A DNA stretch of 64,000 nucleotides from Selenomonas sp. F0473 (GCF_000315545.1 NZ_JH992902.1:1198470-1262469); one strand, 5' to 3'. Shown: positions 1 through 9,866, numbered from the stretch's first letter. Translations and numbers: made by a program. Notes: a model not told the origin generated them from the sequence alone.

Positions 1-74
1 CCCGCCATACTGACGATGAGAATGAGGAGCAGCTCGATGATGATGATTGTTTGTTTTATGTCGATATTCCTCAT
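1..74 (-). CDS. N-terminus of a membrane protein (partial, runs off the window)
   Basis: The ATG at 74 overlaps the TGA of the preceding binding-protein gene (ATGA at 71-74), so the two are probably translationally coupled. The 24 visible residues start MRNIDIKQ and continue into an Ile/Leu-rich hydrophobic stretch that looks like a first transmembrane helix. Position downstream of a substrate-binding protein would suit a FecCD-type permease or an energising protein, but too little is visible to name a family. The gene is the last one seen of the riboswitch-controlled unit starting near 9.9 kb. Confidence 0.5.
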   Translation of the reverse strand, partial: MRNIDIKQTIIIIELLLILIVSMA

Positions 75-1072
75 AAATCAGGATACAGCCCCTTTTTGAT
101 TGTGCGCAGCCCGTCTACGGTCTTAATTGCAGACGTATACATATGGCTGAATGGAAGTAAATAAATACGGTCGTTCTTTACCGCCTTCAAAGAATTAAAT
201 CGAATGTTTCTAAAGAACTGTTCTGCCCGCGGCCGATCCGCCGCGCCGAAGTAGGTAACAAAGATCACATCCGGATCAGCCGCAATGACTTCCTCCGGAC
301 TTAGACGCCTGCTCTGAATCGCAATGCGCCCCCCTAACCGGCGAACCATATCCCCGACCAGATCGCGGTCGTCATAATTCACAATCGTACGATCCGTGAT
401 TTCAACGACCATGACGTTTTGCGGGGCACGGTTCTGCGTCTCGGCCGAATCAAGACGGAGCTCGTCCTCAATCTCGCGAATGACGGCGTCCGATTTTTCC
501 CGCGCATGGAAGATGCGCCCCATATCGTCAATGAATTTACACTCCTCATCAACCGTAACGCGTTTTGCAAAGCGATTTGAATTCCCCGCGATATACGTTT
601 TTACGCCGCGTTCGTTCCACCAATATGTCGTCCCGTATTGCCGCGGGGCAAAGGTGGAGCCCCACCCCAAGAAGAAATTGGGCCGGCTCATGATAAGAGC
701 CTCGCGGCTCAGCTCTTTGCCTGTCACCTCGGGGAGTTTTGCATATTCCTCGGGGTATTCCTCTGCCAGCCGCGCATGGGAGGCGCTCGACGAACTCATG
801 GTCACGCAGACGACCTTATCCGCCTGTCCGAGCACGAGGATCGTCTCCAGCATGTTCATTTGGTGAACCAGCACGCGCTCCGGCACCCGCTCAAACGTCA
901 TCTGCACAGGTTTCCGCATGGAGTCATACGTATCGATGACCACCGGAGCGGCCGCGGCGTCCGAAGGCCTCAACGGCATGTCTGTTTCCATGGAGACGGG
1001 GATACTGTTTTTCGCTGCAAAGAATATTGTCATACCGACGCCGATCAGGAAGAGGAACAAAATCTTCTTCAT
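71..1072 (-). CDS. Membrane-anchored periplasmic substrate-binding protein (BtuF/FepB-like)
   Basis: Predicted 333-residue protein of the helical-backbone metal/corrinoid binding-protein class (periplasmic binding protein type III fold). The ATG at 1072 (MKKILFLF) is chosen because GAAGG precedes it; an in-frame ATG at 1105 has no site. The N-terminus is one hydrophobic segment with no lipobox cysteine, so it is likely held by an uncleaved anchor or secreted rather than lipidated. Family marks include VPERVLVHQMN near the first strand, a WWNERG block mid-protein, and AADPDVIFVTYFG near the C-terminus. It follows a receptor gene and overlaps the next membrane gene. Paralogues lie at 6040-7071 and in the chimera at 9945-11447. 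The ligand cannot be read from sequence; the B12 riboswitch upstream favours a corrinoid or cobalt compound. Confidence 0.8.
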   Translation of the reverse strand: MKKILFLFLIGVGMTIFFAAKNSIPVSMETDMPLRPSDAAAAPVVIDTYDSMRKPVQMTFERVPERVLVHQMNMLETILVLGQADKVVCVTMSSSSASHARLAEEYPEEYAKLPEVTGKELSREALIMSRPNFFLGWGSTFAPRQYGTTYWWNERGVKTYIAGNSNRFAKRVTVDEECKFIDDMGRIFHAREKSDAVIREIEDELRLDSAETQNRAPQNVMVVEITDRTIVNYDDRDLVGDMVRRLGGRIAIQSRRLSPEEVIAADPDVIFVTYFGAADRPRAEQFFRNIRFNSLKAVKNDRIYLLPFSHMYTSAIKTVDGLRTIKKGLYPDL

Positions 1073-1157
1073 AAAACCTTCAAAAAGAACGGCAAGCGTG
1101 TCCAAAGCCCGCCTGCCGCATTTCCCTTTCTATTACGCGATTCACTTGACACAGGAT

Positions 1158-3596
1158 TTAAAATTTGTATTTTGCACCAACCAGCACCGAGCGAGCGGGC
1201 ATTGCGGAAGAACCGATCCCGTTGCGCGCATTAAACGTTGTCTCATAGGCCGTATTGGTCAGGTTGCTCACAACCATATATACGTCTAGATCCTTCGTCG
1301 CCTCATAGTTGATATTCCAGTCGAGCAGGAGGAACGACCGCGCGGTAAACGCCCGCGTATTGTTCCCCGTATACCAGTTCGTGAGGAGTCCCGTATAGAG
1401 TTTTCCGTTCTCATAGGAAAGGTTCAGCGCATAGTGGTTCGCCGGGCGCAGGCGGTTCATCGCGGTATTGACATCATCTGAATCGGTATAACCCCATCGC
1501 GGATCGAGTCTCATACCCTCCTTTGCCGCCCAATGGTCTTTCATCCGATCGTACGAGAGGCTCATCGTCAGGTGCTTGTCAAAGTCATGGTCGAGCGTAA
1601 TGTTGAATGACGTCGCTTTCTGCCGCGCATTGACTGCAATCGCCGAAAAATCGTTTCTACTGGGCGACCAGATCGGCAGCGTCGCAATCGCGTTTGTCAT
1701 ATTGGTCCAGTTGTAGTGCGCGGCAAGGGTTGTTCTATCCCCAAGCTCCTTTCTGACACCAACGGTAAGAACATTGCCTCTCTCATCTCGAAGCGGCGCA
1801 GGGTATTCCGTGTTGATGATGGAATAGTCGCCTTCGCGCAGGGGCCGGAAGATACGTGTCCAGCCGAAATACATGCTCGCCGTGGGATCGAACATATACT
1901 GCGAGTTGAGCGCATAGGTAAACGCTCCCACGCTTCCCTTCCCCTGGTTGGTATCCGCGACATTCGTATTCTCAAACGAACTGTAATGGGCGTACCGCAA
2001 TGCCGGCGTCAGATCCCATTTATCCGTCACATGAATCTTATCCTGCACATAGCCGGTCCATGTCTTGCGGTCGAGATGGGAGATATCATAGCCGCCGTTT
2101 CTATTTCTCCTACGCGAATAATTTTGGGCAATATCATAGGAAACGTTTGCGATCACATCGTTTTTCCCAAGCACTTTGGCATACTGTACCTCAAGCCCCT
2201 GATTCCTTTCGCGGTGCCAATCCGTAATAGGCGACGGGCCGCCCGTATCGGCGACCCATCTGGCGATCGCGTCTTTATCCCCTGCGGGGAACGGTGCAAG
2301 ACGCGCTTTTGCCCACGCGTACCACTGCTCAAACGTCGTTCCATGGGGGAATGTCGCCTGGTATTCGGCATAGCCGACACCGGCGCCGTTTCCACCGCCG
2401 CCGCCAAAACGCGAAAACTGGAACGCATCCCGCCCCAGATAGCGATGATTCTGATAGTAATAGCGCGCAAAACTCTCCATCCCTTTGATTCTGTCAAAGG
2501 TATAAACGAGATCAAAATCATTGTTGTAGAAATCGTTGGAGATATTATACATACTGCGCGTCAAATAGATATTATGATAGCCCGGCTGACGCTGGTCCGT
2601 CCACCACTGCCCTTGATCCGTCAGCTTATAGTTGCCGTCAAACCGTCCGACAACGACCTCAAACAGGATGCGGTACCAGTCCAGTTCATTCCAAAACTTA
2701 GCGCGCGGCGTCGCCACCGGATAGCCGTCGCGCCCATTCTTGTGGTTGTACCAAAGCCGCAGACTGTGCCGCGCGTCAAAATCCTTGTCAATGCGGAAAT
2801 TAACGCCGCTCTCTTTATAATGAGAACCGGAGAGGGATAAAACCTCTCCCGTCTCTCCGTCCTTAAACTTGGTATCGCCGGACATCTCGCGGTTCGCAGA
2901 GAAGAAGAAGTGCAGCGTCGGATCGTCATTCAGCGATCCTGAATAGGAAAGCGCATAATTATGTTTTCCCCATGAGCCGCTGGAGATATCGAGCGAGCCG
3001 TAGTTCTTGTATCCGCCCTTGCGCGTGATGATATTGATGACGCCGCCCGTCGCATCGGAGCCGTAGACGGAAGCGCCGGGGCCCTTGATGACCTCGATCT
3101 TGTCGATGTTCTCCATATTCGTGATCTGATCGAGGTTCACGCCTGTGGACTTCGATCCGCGTCGGCTCGTGCCGCCGATCCGCTGGCTTGCCGCATTATC
3201 GACACGACGTCCGTCGACAAGGATGATAACGCGCGAATCCCCGTTGATCAGCACGCCGTTGTTGTAAAACTGATAGCCGTACTCGCCGCCGCGATACCCC
3301 GGGTTATTGAAGGTCACCCCCGGAATACGCTTGATCGCCTCGGTGATATCCTTATAATGGCGCTTTTCAATCTCCTCGCGCGTGATGACCTTCACATCCC
3401 CGCCCGTACGGTAGTAGGACTGCTCGGTAATCGTGTCGCCGAACTTATTTTGAATGCGGTCGGCCTCCACAACAACGTCGTCGAGCGTATACTCTGTGAG
3501 GTTCTCATCGTGTCCCGCATGGACAAGGGACTGGCCCCCGCCCGCACATATGAGGGCCGTAAGGACAGCGGCCGTTAGTTGTTTCTTTCTCATCAT
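1158..3596 (-). CDS. TonB-dependent receptor (BtuB/CirA-like), subfamily with TEQSYYRTGGDV motif
   Basis: Predicted 812-residue outer-membrane receptor. Start taken at the ATG at 3596 because AGGAG lies just upstream; the in-frame ATG at 3614 has none. A signal peptide (MMRKKQLTAAVLTALICAGG, AxA-like site after SLVHA) is followed by a TonB-box-like stretch EYTLDDVVVEA. The plug has the usual ILVDGRRVDN and IDKIEVIKGPGASVYGSDA blocks and GGVINIITRKG, then a 22-strand-type barrel ends in VGAKYKF with terminal Phe. Between TonB box and plug sits ITEQSYYRTGGDV, shared with the other left-hand receptors. Third receptor of the unit, 75 bp after the previous receptor. It would bind a large nutrient chelate at the cell surface and need TonB/ExbBD from elsewhere. 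Confidence 0.9.
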   Translation of the reverse strand: MMRKKQLTAAVLTALICAGGGQSLVHAGHDENLTEYTLDDVVVEADRIQNKFGDTITEQSYYRTGGDVKVITREEIEKRHYKDITEAIKRIPGVTFNNPGYRGGEYGYQFYNNGVLINGDSRVIILVDGRRVDNAASQRIGGTSRRGSKSTGVNLDQITNMENIDKIEVIKGPGASVYGSDATGGVINIITRKGGYKNYGSLDISSGSWGKHNYALSYSGSLNDDPTLHFFFSANREMSGDTKFKDGETGEVLSLSGSHYKESGVNFRIDKDFDARHSLRLWYNHKNGRDGYPVATPRAKFWNELDWYRILFEVVVGRFDGNYKLTDQGQWWTDQRQPGYHNIYLTRSMYNISNDFYNNDFDLVYTFDRIKGMESFARYYYQNHRYLGRDAFQFSRFGGGGGNGAGVGYAEYQATFPHGTTFEQWYAWAKARLAPFPAGDKDAIARWVADTGGPSPITDWHRERNQGLEVQYAKVLGKNDVIANVSYDIAQNYSRRRNRNGGYDISHLDRKTWTGYVQDKIHVTDKWDLTPALRYAHYSSFENTNVADTNQGKGSVGAFTYALNSQYMFDPTASMYFGWTRIFRPLREGDYSIINTEYPAPLRDERGNVLTVGVRKELGDRTTLAAHYNWTNMTNAIATLPIWSPSRNDFSAIAVNARQKATSFNITLDHDFDKHLTMSLSYDRMKDHWAAKEGMRLDPRWGYTDSDDVNTAMNRLRPANHYALNLSYENGKLYTGLLTNWYTGNNTRAFTARSFLLLDWNINYEATKDLDVYMVVSNLTNTAYETTFNARNGIGSSAMPARSVLVGAKYKF

Positions 3597-3636
3597 CAAT
3601 TTCTCCTGCGTCATCTATATTGCGTACCGATACCCC

Positions 3637-3655
3637 GGGGAGGGGGCACCTCCCC
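3637..3655 (-). other. GC-rich intergenic stem-loop between two receptor genes
   Basis: GGGGAGG at 3637-3643 is the inverted complement of CCTCCCC at 3649-3655 with a 5-base loop. No U-run follows on either side, so it is not a convincing terminator. It may be an mRNA processing or stability element between adjacent receptor cistrons. Confidence 0.4.
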
Positions 3656-3671
3656 GCACCTTCCCGAGCTC

Positions 3672-5978
3672 TTAGAACCGATAGTCGACCCCGAGCATGA
3701 AACTCCGTCCCGGCATGGCGTATGCCCCCTTGCCGATATACGGATGGAACTTCACTTCGTAGCCTTCATTCGTGAGGTTATCGACCGTGAGGTAGACGGT
3801 TGCATCCTTGTTAATCTTATAGTTGAGCACCCAGTCCAAAACGAGGAACCGTTTCGCCGTGAAGTAGCGCGTATCCATCCCGCTGTACAACACGCTCGTC
3901 AGGGCAGAGGACCACTTGCCGTTCTCATACGAGACATCCAAAACGGTCTTATGTTTCGGCCGCGTCGAGTTGATATACGCATTGATGAGGATCGAGTCGA
4001 TTCCAAGCCCCGGCTGGAAGACCATTCCTCGCTTTGCCGTCCAGTGTTCATCGACAGTTGAATATGCAAACCGCATTTTCCAATGATTATTAAATCGATG
4101 ATTTACGCCTACATTAAATGCCCGTCGCCGTTGTTTTGCATTGACAGATTTTGTCTTGAAATCACCGGCCGTATCATCCCATACGGATTGTCGAGAAATT
4201 GCATTTGCCATGTCGGTATAGTCATAATTCATAAATATTGATGTTGCCGGCGAAAATTCTTTCTTCAAGCCAATCGTATAAGCGTTGCCCCGTTCGTTTT
4301 CAAGTTTTTGATCTTTATAAAGAGTGGCATCCGGCTTGTAGTCATTAGGTTTCAATGGCCGATTCACTTGCGTCCAACCGGCAAATATACTGAAGCCGGG
4401 TTGGAAGAGATACTCCGCGTTTATCGCCGCAGTCACTTTGGAATACTTACTATCTGCGGCTGTGGTCGATCCGGCTTCTGCGGTCGTACTCGCCGCATTG
4501 GAGTGTTGCCAGCGCAGTGCCGGAGCAATCTCGAGCCGATCGTTTACATGAATTTTATCCTGCACAAAACCGAGCAACGTCGTTTGTTTCACATTCGTTG
4601 CCGTCTCTCTGTGAGTAATATTGCTCGTACTAAAGCTCTCATGCCGCGACCAATCAATCGCCCAACCGAATAAGACATCGTGCTTTCCAAACGACTTGCC
4701 GAATTGTCCTTCCAGGCCATGGTTGTAGTCGTTGTCCCGATTCCGTTTGTCCTTATCGGTAACAGTCCGAGCACGAACATATTCATCCCATTCGGGATCC
4801 CACGGCGTCGGTATTGGGCGGCTAGGCCATGCGGCATCGTCACTGGGGCCCCAAACCAGCCAATATTTATGCTGTTGATAGTACGCCCGGATATAACTCT
4901 CCATGCCGTGATCCTTACCAAAGGAATACGTCAAATCATAATCAAAGTTATTATGCCCTGTGGCGGTTCCGTTGAACCCCCTCAAATACCAGTTATTACG
5001 ATACCCTTGATTGGGGATCGCGCCATATTTCTTTTCTACTTTATAACGATGCATCATCGCCTCGTACTCTGCTTTTGTCATATAGCGGTAATCCGGTACC
5101 GTGATGGGATACCCATCGTATGCATCGGTGTGGTTCATAGAGAATGTGAGGCTGTGGGTATCATCAAAATATTTATCAATACGGATGTTATAACCGGCGT
5201 CATTAAACTGCGTGCCGTTTGAACGATAGTTTTTTCCGGTCATACGGTCATAATACCTACCCGCAGCACCACGATCACGCATGCCGGAAATGAAATAGCG
5301 AAGCGAGCCATCTTTCGTCGACCCGGAATAGTTGAACCGATAAACATGGTGTCCGTAGGAGCCAGTTGCCAAATCAATCTTCCCCTGCGGTGTCAGCGTT
5401 CCCTTCTTCGTAATGATGTTAATCACGCCGCCCGTCGCGTCCGCACCGTATTTCGACGCGCCCGGGCCCTTGATGATCTCAATCTTTTCGATATTGTCGA
5501 TACTCGTGATCTGATCAAGATTTGCCAATGCCTTCGACCAGTTTGCAGACTTTGAGCCCATCAGCCCGCTGACCGCGTTGTCGACGCGCCGTCCGTCAAG
5601 ACAGACGACAACACGGTCGTCTCCATTGATTGTTACGGTGGTGTTATACTGTGTACCCGCGCCGTATTCGCCGCCATGATAGCCGATGCTGTTCACCTGT
5701 ACGCCCGGCAGCGTTTTGATCGCGCTCGTCACATCCGGATAATGGCGCTCTTCGATATCGTCGCTCGTGATGACATCCACATCACCGCCGGTACGATAAT
5801 AGGACTGCTCTGTGATAATGTCGCCGAACGCATTCTTCGTTCGCGCGGCTCGGACCTCAATAGGATCGAGCGTATATTCGTCAATTCCCTCGTCCTGTGC
5901 GGCATGGGCAACACCATGTCCCCCCCCCGCGCACATCAAGGCTATAATTACGGCAGCCGTCAACTCTTTTTTCTTCAT
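3672..5978 (-). CDS. TonB-dependent receptor, TEQSYYRTGGDV subfamily
   Basis: Predicted 768-residue outer-membrane receptor. The ATG at 5978 is preceded by GAGGAGG at 8 bases; a TTG at 5981 is also in frame but less well placed. Signal peptide MKKKELTAAVIIALMCAGGG ending near VAHA, TonB-box-like DEYTLDPIEVRA, then ITEQSYYRTGGDVDVIT, plug blocks CLDGRRVDN, IEKIEIIKGPGASKYGADA and GGVINIITKKG, and a barrel ending in GVDYRF. It is similar to the receptor at 1158-3596, so the two are probably tandem duplicates. The long central extracellular part (4200-5000) is more AT-rich and divergent, as expected for ligand- or phage-selected loops. It lies 61 bp after the binding-protein gene of the same unit. 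Confidence 0.9.
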   Translation of the reverse strand: MKKKELTAAVIIALMCAGGGHGVAHAAQDEGIDEYTLDPIEVRAARTKNAFGDIITEQSYYRTGGDVDVITSDDIEERHYPDVTSAIKTLPGVQVNSIGYHGGEYGAGTQYNTTVTINGDDRVVVCLDGRRVDNAVSGLMGSKSANWSKALANLDQITSIDNIEKIEIIKGPGASKYGADATGGVINIITKKGTLTPQGKIDLATGSYGHHVYRFNYSGSTKDGSLRYFISGMRDRGAAGRYYDRMTGKNYRSNGTQFNDAGYNIRIDKYFDDTHSLTFSMNHTDAYDGYPITVPDYRYMTKAEYEAMMHRYKVEKKYGAIPNQGYRNNWYLRGFNGTATGHNNFDYDLTYSFGKDHGMESYIRAYYQQHKYWLVWGPSDDAAWPSRPIPTPWDPEWDEYVRARTVTDKDKRNRDNDYNHGLEGQFGKSFGKHDVLFGWAIDWSRHESFSTSNITHRETATNVKQTTLLGFVQDKIHVNDRLEIAPALRWQHSNAASTTAEAGSTTAADSKYSKVTAAINAEYLFQPGFSIFAGWTQVNRPLKPNDYKPDATLYKDQKLENERGNAYTIGLKKEFSPATSIFMNYDYTDMANAISRQSVWDDTAGDFKTKSVNAKQRRRAFNVGVNHRFNNHWKMRFAYSTVDEHWTAKRGMVFQPGLGIDSILINAYINSTRPKHKTVLDVSYENGKWSSALTSVLYSGMDTRYFTAKRFLVLDWVLNYKINKDATVYLTVDNLTNEGYEVKFHPYIGKGAYAMPGRSFMLGVDYRF

Positions 5979-6039
5979 CAAAAATACCTCCTCAACAATC
6001 TCTCTGTCGGCCCGACTTGCCGAGCTGAATATCCGTCGC

Positions 6040-7071
6040 CTACTCGTTCACCGCCCCATAGCGCTCTGGATATAAGCCTCTCTTTACAATACGCAGCCCC
6101 TCGGCCGTCTTGACCGCCGTCGCGTACATATACGCGAACGGCAGCATATAAACCCGCCCGTTCTGCACGGCACGCAGCGAACTGAACCGCGGTTCCTTGA
6201 AAAACGCCGTTGACTTATCCATCTGCGCCAGATTGAAGTACACGACAAATATCACATCGGGGTCCGCCGCAATGAGGTCCTCCGGCCCCACCGTCCTGCT
6301 CTTCACAGGCATCTGCCCGCCCAAGCGATTCACCATATCTCCGATGAGCCAACCGTCGTCATAGTTGGCAATTCGATTACCGGTTAGTTCGACAACCATG
6401 ACATTCTGTGCTTCTCCATGCACCGTATCATGTGCCGCGTACTCCAGTTCCGTATGAATCTCGCGAATCACCTTCTCCGCCTTTTCCCTCACGTCAAAGA
6501 TCCGGCCCATATCTTCTAAAAATTGGCACTCATCTTCTATCGTTCCGTGCGGCACCACATGATTGGAGGTTGCGATGATATACGTGTTTATACCGCGCGC
6601 CCGCCACCACTCCGTATTCCCATACCGCACCGGAAGGAAGGTCGATTTCCAGCCTAGGATAAAATCCGGATGATACGCAACGGCTTGTTCCCTCCCTAAC
6701 TCCTGTTGTGTAATATGCTGTATTTTTGCAAATTCCTCAGGATATTTCCCCTTGAGCTCCGCATATGCTTCCGTTGTCGGCTTCATAGTAACGGCAACGA
6801 TCTTTGCCCCCTGTTCAAAAAGCAGCAATGTCTCCACTGTATTTACGCCATATACAAGGACGCGTTCCGGCATTCTATCGAAACGGATGTATGTATGTTC
6901 TTTCTTCGAATCAAACGTCTCGATCTCTACAGGGTAATGCGGAGATATCCCGGCCGTCTCCCTCCCCGGCGGTAATTCCAGCGGAACGATTTCACTGTTT
7001 TTTGATGATAAAAACGATGCCGCAGCAACGAGTATAAAAAACAGAATGAGGATTTGTCTCATAATAGTCAC
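6040..7071 (-). CDS. Membrane-anchored periplasmic substrate-binding protein (BtuF/FepB-like)
   Basis: About 340 residues, a paralogue of the protein at 71-1072. The start is uncertain: a GTG at 7071 lies 4 bases after GAGG, while an ATG at 7062 (MRQILILF) lies 13 bases after it. The N-terminus is one hydrophobic helix without a lipobox cysteine. Shared blocks include MPERVLVYGVN, PDFILGWKSTF, a WWRARG block, ECQFLEDMGRIFD and AADPDVIFVVYF. It sits between receptors, so the operon repeats a receptor/binding-protein pairing without an ATPase or permease in view. It would deliver the ligand released by the receptors to an inner-membrane importer, which may be encoded just beyond position 1 or in the right-hand operon. 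Confidence 0.8.
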   Translation of the reverse strand: MTIMRQILILFFILVAAASFLSSKNSEIVPLELPPGRETAGISPHYPVEIETFDSKKEHTYIRFDRMPERVLVYGVNTVETLLLFEQGAKIVAVTMKPTTEAYAELKGKYPEEFAKIQHITQQELGREQAVAYHPDFILGWKSTFLPVRYGNTEWWRARGINTYIIATSNHVVPHGTIEDECQFLEDMGRIFDVREKAEKVIREIHTELEYAAHDTVHGEAQNVMVVELTGNRIANYDDGWLIGDMVNRLGGQMPVKSRTVGPEDLIAADPDVIFVVYFNLAQMDKSTAFFKEPRFSSLRAVQNGRVYMLPFAYMYATAVKTAEGLRIVKRGLYPERYGAVNE

Positions 7072-7163
7072 ATTACCTCAAAACGGCAGTATGGTCTCAT
7101 GTATCTTAAAAAATACATATCGGCGTCGCGTCGGCCCTCCCGTCACACTCTATACAAAACCGC

Positions 7164-9470
7164 CTAAAATTTATACTTCATACCGATCATAAAGTGCCTG
7201 CCGAGCTGCGGCCAAGCCCCCTTGCCCAGATAGCTGGTATAGACCGTCTGATACGCCTGATTGGTCAAATTGACGATTGAGGCATATATTGTCAGATCTT
7301 TGTGTATCGCGTAGTTTGCATTCAGATCCAGTATAAACGCCCGTCTGGCAGTGTAAGCCATCGTGTCACAGCCCGTGTACCATGTGCTTGTAATCGTGGC
7401 GTACAACTTATCGTTTTCATACGCAAGATCTGCCGTGTAGTTATTGGCCGGACGCAGCCGATTAATGACGGAGTTGACGTTGCCGTCGGCCCATTTCAGT
7501 TCCGGGTCAAAAATCATTCCGTCCTTTGCGGAGAAATTATCGTATGCGTGTGAATAACTAGCGGTCAATGTCAGATGCGGATTAAAGCGATGCTGCAGGG
7601 AGAGATTAACGGCCTTTTTTATCTCCTTCGCATTGACAAACTTGAGTTTGAAATCATCTATCCCTTGATCCCAAACACTATAACGAACGACGGCATTGCT
7701 CATTCTCGTATAGTTATAGTGTATGGAAGCCGTTGTCTTTGCAGAAAACTCACGCCGAATACCGATGCTCCACACATCCCCTTTTTCATCCTGAAGCTTT
7801 GCGAAGTCGGTATCGTTTTTTGCCGTATAGTCGCTAGGACGCAGCGGCCGGCGCACTTTACTGTATCCGAAATAGGCGGTAGTCTTCCGATCCAACGCAT
7901 ACTGTGTGTTGAGCGACGGCGTTATGGTATTCGTCGTTGACCCCACGGTACTTCTTACCCCATCCTGAGAGACTGTCGCCCCGTCGCTGTAATGTGCGAA
8001 ACGGAGTGAAGGAGTAAGCTCCCATTTATCAGAAAGCAGAATTTTATCCTGAATGTACCCGATAACAGAATTTCTCTTAACAGACGCCTGCTTTCCGGTT
8101 GTCACAGTCGTATTAAAATATTTTGAATGATCATAGGTCCATGTTGTGAGAACGTCATGTTTCCCATATGCCTTGCCTACCTGAAATTGGATTCCTTGAT
8201 TTTTCAGCTGATGAAACCAATGTCGATTACTTCTGTCTCGATAATGAGCCCTGCCCCATTCATACCACTCCGGCGTATCCGGAACAGGCGAATCCTTTTG
8301 CGTTCTGCCGCCAAATGACCCCCAATATCGTTCATTTTGATCATAGATACGAACGAAACTCTCCATTCCGTTTTCCCGATTAAATATATACGTCAGATCG
8401 GTATTATTTTTATTGTATGCATTATATGAACCGGTCACCGCCCACATATACCATAGCGTCCGATAGCCGGGATTTTTGGGGTCGCCGGTTATTTTATTGT
8501 CAAAATAATCGTGTTTGATGCGGTCCCAGTCTGCTTGATTAAAATATTTATGATCCGGCGCCGTCAAGGGATAATCCGCATCGCTCTGCATATGGTTGTA
8601 TGCCGCCCGCAACGTATGCAGCTTGTCAAAATCATAATCAAAACGGAAGTTCAGATACTCTTCCTTATATCCCGTATTGACATAAGTGTAATTTTTCCCG
8701 CTAAGCCCATCCTTATATTTTGCGTCGCCCCCCATTTCTCTCCCCAGAGAAAAGAAATATTTCATCTTTCCTTGAGCGGTGCTCCCCGAATAATTGAACC
8801 GATAGTTATGCCGTCCCCACGAACCGGTTGATAAATCCAGCGTTCCTGTCGCTCGGTCGCCGCCTTTGCGCGTGATAATATTAATTACTCCGCCGGTCGC
8901 GTCCGAACCGTAGAACGAGCCGCCGGGGCCCTTGATCACCTCAATCTTTTCAATATTATCGATATTTGTAATCTGATTGATGTCCACCATTGCTTTTGAG
9001 CGATGTGACGATGTGCTTGCGATGGCGCTGCCCGCCGTATTGTCCATCCGCCGTCCGTCAACGAGAACCACAACGCGGTCGTCTCCGTTGATCGTTACGA
9101 TATTGTGCGTCTGCGTATAACCAAACTCACCGCCGCGATATCCCGGCGTTTTAATCTGAACCCCCGGTACTTGCCGCAGCGCGTCGCTCAGCTGATCATA
9201 ATGCCGTCGCTCAAGAGTTTCCCTATCAATTACGTTAACGTCTCCGCCGGTACGGTAATAGGACTGCTCAGTCACAGCATTGCCAAAATAATCTATCGAA
9301 GTATTTCCTTCAACTTCAATATCTCTTGCCACGTATGTCTGCGTGCGTGAAGACTTTGTCTCCTCGTTTTTCTCGGCAGTCTCCGCCGCATAAGCATGCG
9401 CTGTGCCCGCGCATAGGGACAGCGATAACAGCGCACATAGGGTCAGGCGTTCCTTTTTATTTTGTGCCAC
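7164..9470 (-). CDS. TonB-dependent receptor, TEQSYYRTGGDV subfamily (first gene after riboswitch)
   Basis: Predicted 768-residue receptor starting at GTG 9470, with GGAGAG 6 bases upstream; two sister genes also use GTG in this context. Signal peptide up to about AHAYA, linker QTYVARDIEVEG, then FGNAVTEQSYYRTGGDVNVID, plug blocks VLVDGRRMDN, IEKIEVIKGPGGSFYGSDA and GGVINIITRKGG, barrel ending GMKYKF. First cistron downstream of the riboswitch at 9685-9830, so its transcription should fall when cobalamin is abundant. It is the intact relative of the interrupted receptor at 11497-13860 and of the N-terminal half of the chimera at 9945-11447. A role in corrinoid or related chelate uptake is inferred from the riboswitch and the BtuB-like plug. 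Confidence 0.9.
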   Translation of the reverse strand: MAQNKKERLTLCALLSLSLCAGTAHAYAAETAEKNEETKSSRTQTYVARDIEVEGNTSIDYFGNAVTEQSYYRTGGDVNVIDRETLERRHYDQLSDALRQVPGVQIKTPGYRGGEFGYTQTHNIVTINGDDRVVVLVDGRRMDNTAGSAIASTSSHRSKAMVDINQITNIDNIEKIEVIKGPGGSFYGSDATGGVINIITRKGGDRATGTLDLSTGSWGRHNYRFNYSGSTAQGKMKYFFSLGREMGGDAKYKDGLSGKNYTYVNTGYKEEYLNFRFDYDFDKLHTLRAAYNHMQSDADYPLTAPDHKYFNQADWDRIKHDYFDNKITGDPKNPGYRTLWYMWAVTGSYNAYNKNNTDLTYIFNRENGMESFVRIYDQNERYWGSFGGRTQKDSPVPDTPEWYEWGRAHYRDRSNRHWFHQLKNQGIQFQVGKAYGKHDVLTTWTYDHSKYFNTTVTTGKQASVKRNSVIGYIQDKILLSDKWELTPSLRFAHYSDGATVSQDGVRSTVGSTTNTITPSLNTQYALDRKTTAYFGYSKVRRPLRPSDYTAKNDTDFAKLQDEKGDVWSIGIRREFSAKTTASIHYNYTRMSNAVVRYSVWDQGIDDFKLKFVNAKEIKKAVNLSLQHRFNPHLTLTASYSHAYDNFSAKDGMIFDPELKWADGNVNSVINRLRPANNYTADLAYENDKLYATITSTWYTGCDTMAYTARRAFILDLNANYAIHKDLTIYASIVNLTNQAYQTVYTSYLGKGAWPQLGRHFMIGMKYKF

Positions 9471-9583
9471 TTGATCTCTCCTCTCCTGTTACAACGACAT
9501 ATTCGTTATAGGATCAAACCGCGCTGCCGCATCTCCGGCAAAAACAGTTCCACCTGACCCTCCAAAATAAAATCTTCGGTTCC

Positions 9584-9622
9584 CAAAATAAAACGCCTTC
9601 TTGCCTACATGGCAAAAAGGCG
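9584..9622 (-). terminator. Riboswitch expression-platform terminator
   Basis: On the minus strand CGCCTTTTTGCC is followed by a short loop, GGCAAGAAGGCG and then TTTTATTTT. It lies between the cobalamin aptamer and the receptor start, which suggests transcription-level control. Confidence 0.75.
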
Positions 9623-9684
9623 CAACTATCCTCTCAAAGCGCTCCTCCCTGTCGATCGCAGGTGATTACGGCGTTCCAACTAGG

Positions 9685-9830
9685 CAGTTCTTCTGGCTTT
9701 GCATCATCGTCTTCCTCGCCTTCCCGATTGCCCAGTGACATGAATGAGGTCGACTCCGCATTACAGCTGCGGGACAGCGCAGGTTTCTCACCTGCTTCTC
9801 TATTGAGCGCAACGCGCACCTAATCGGATC
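9685..9830 (-). promoter_or_regulatory. Cobalamin (B12) riboswitch aptamer
   Basis: Read on the minus strand it begins with a GGTGC-containing strand and continues through the conserved core CTGTCCCGCAGCTGTAATGC. The B12-box variant TGTCACTGG follows, and the closing GCCAGAAGAACTGCC segment completes it. These are the diagnostic blocks of the cobalamin riboswitch. It precedes a terminator and then the receptor at 9470. Three further copies are at 14.1, 43.0 and 60.2 kb. Confidence 0.92.
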
Positions 9831-9866
9831 GTATTTAATTTTATTTGATATTAAAAATTCATGCGT

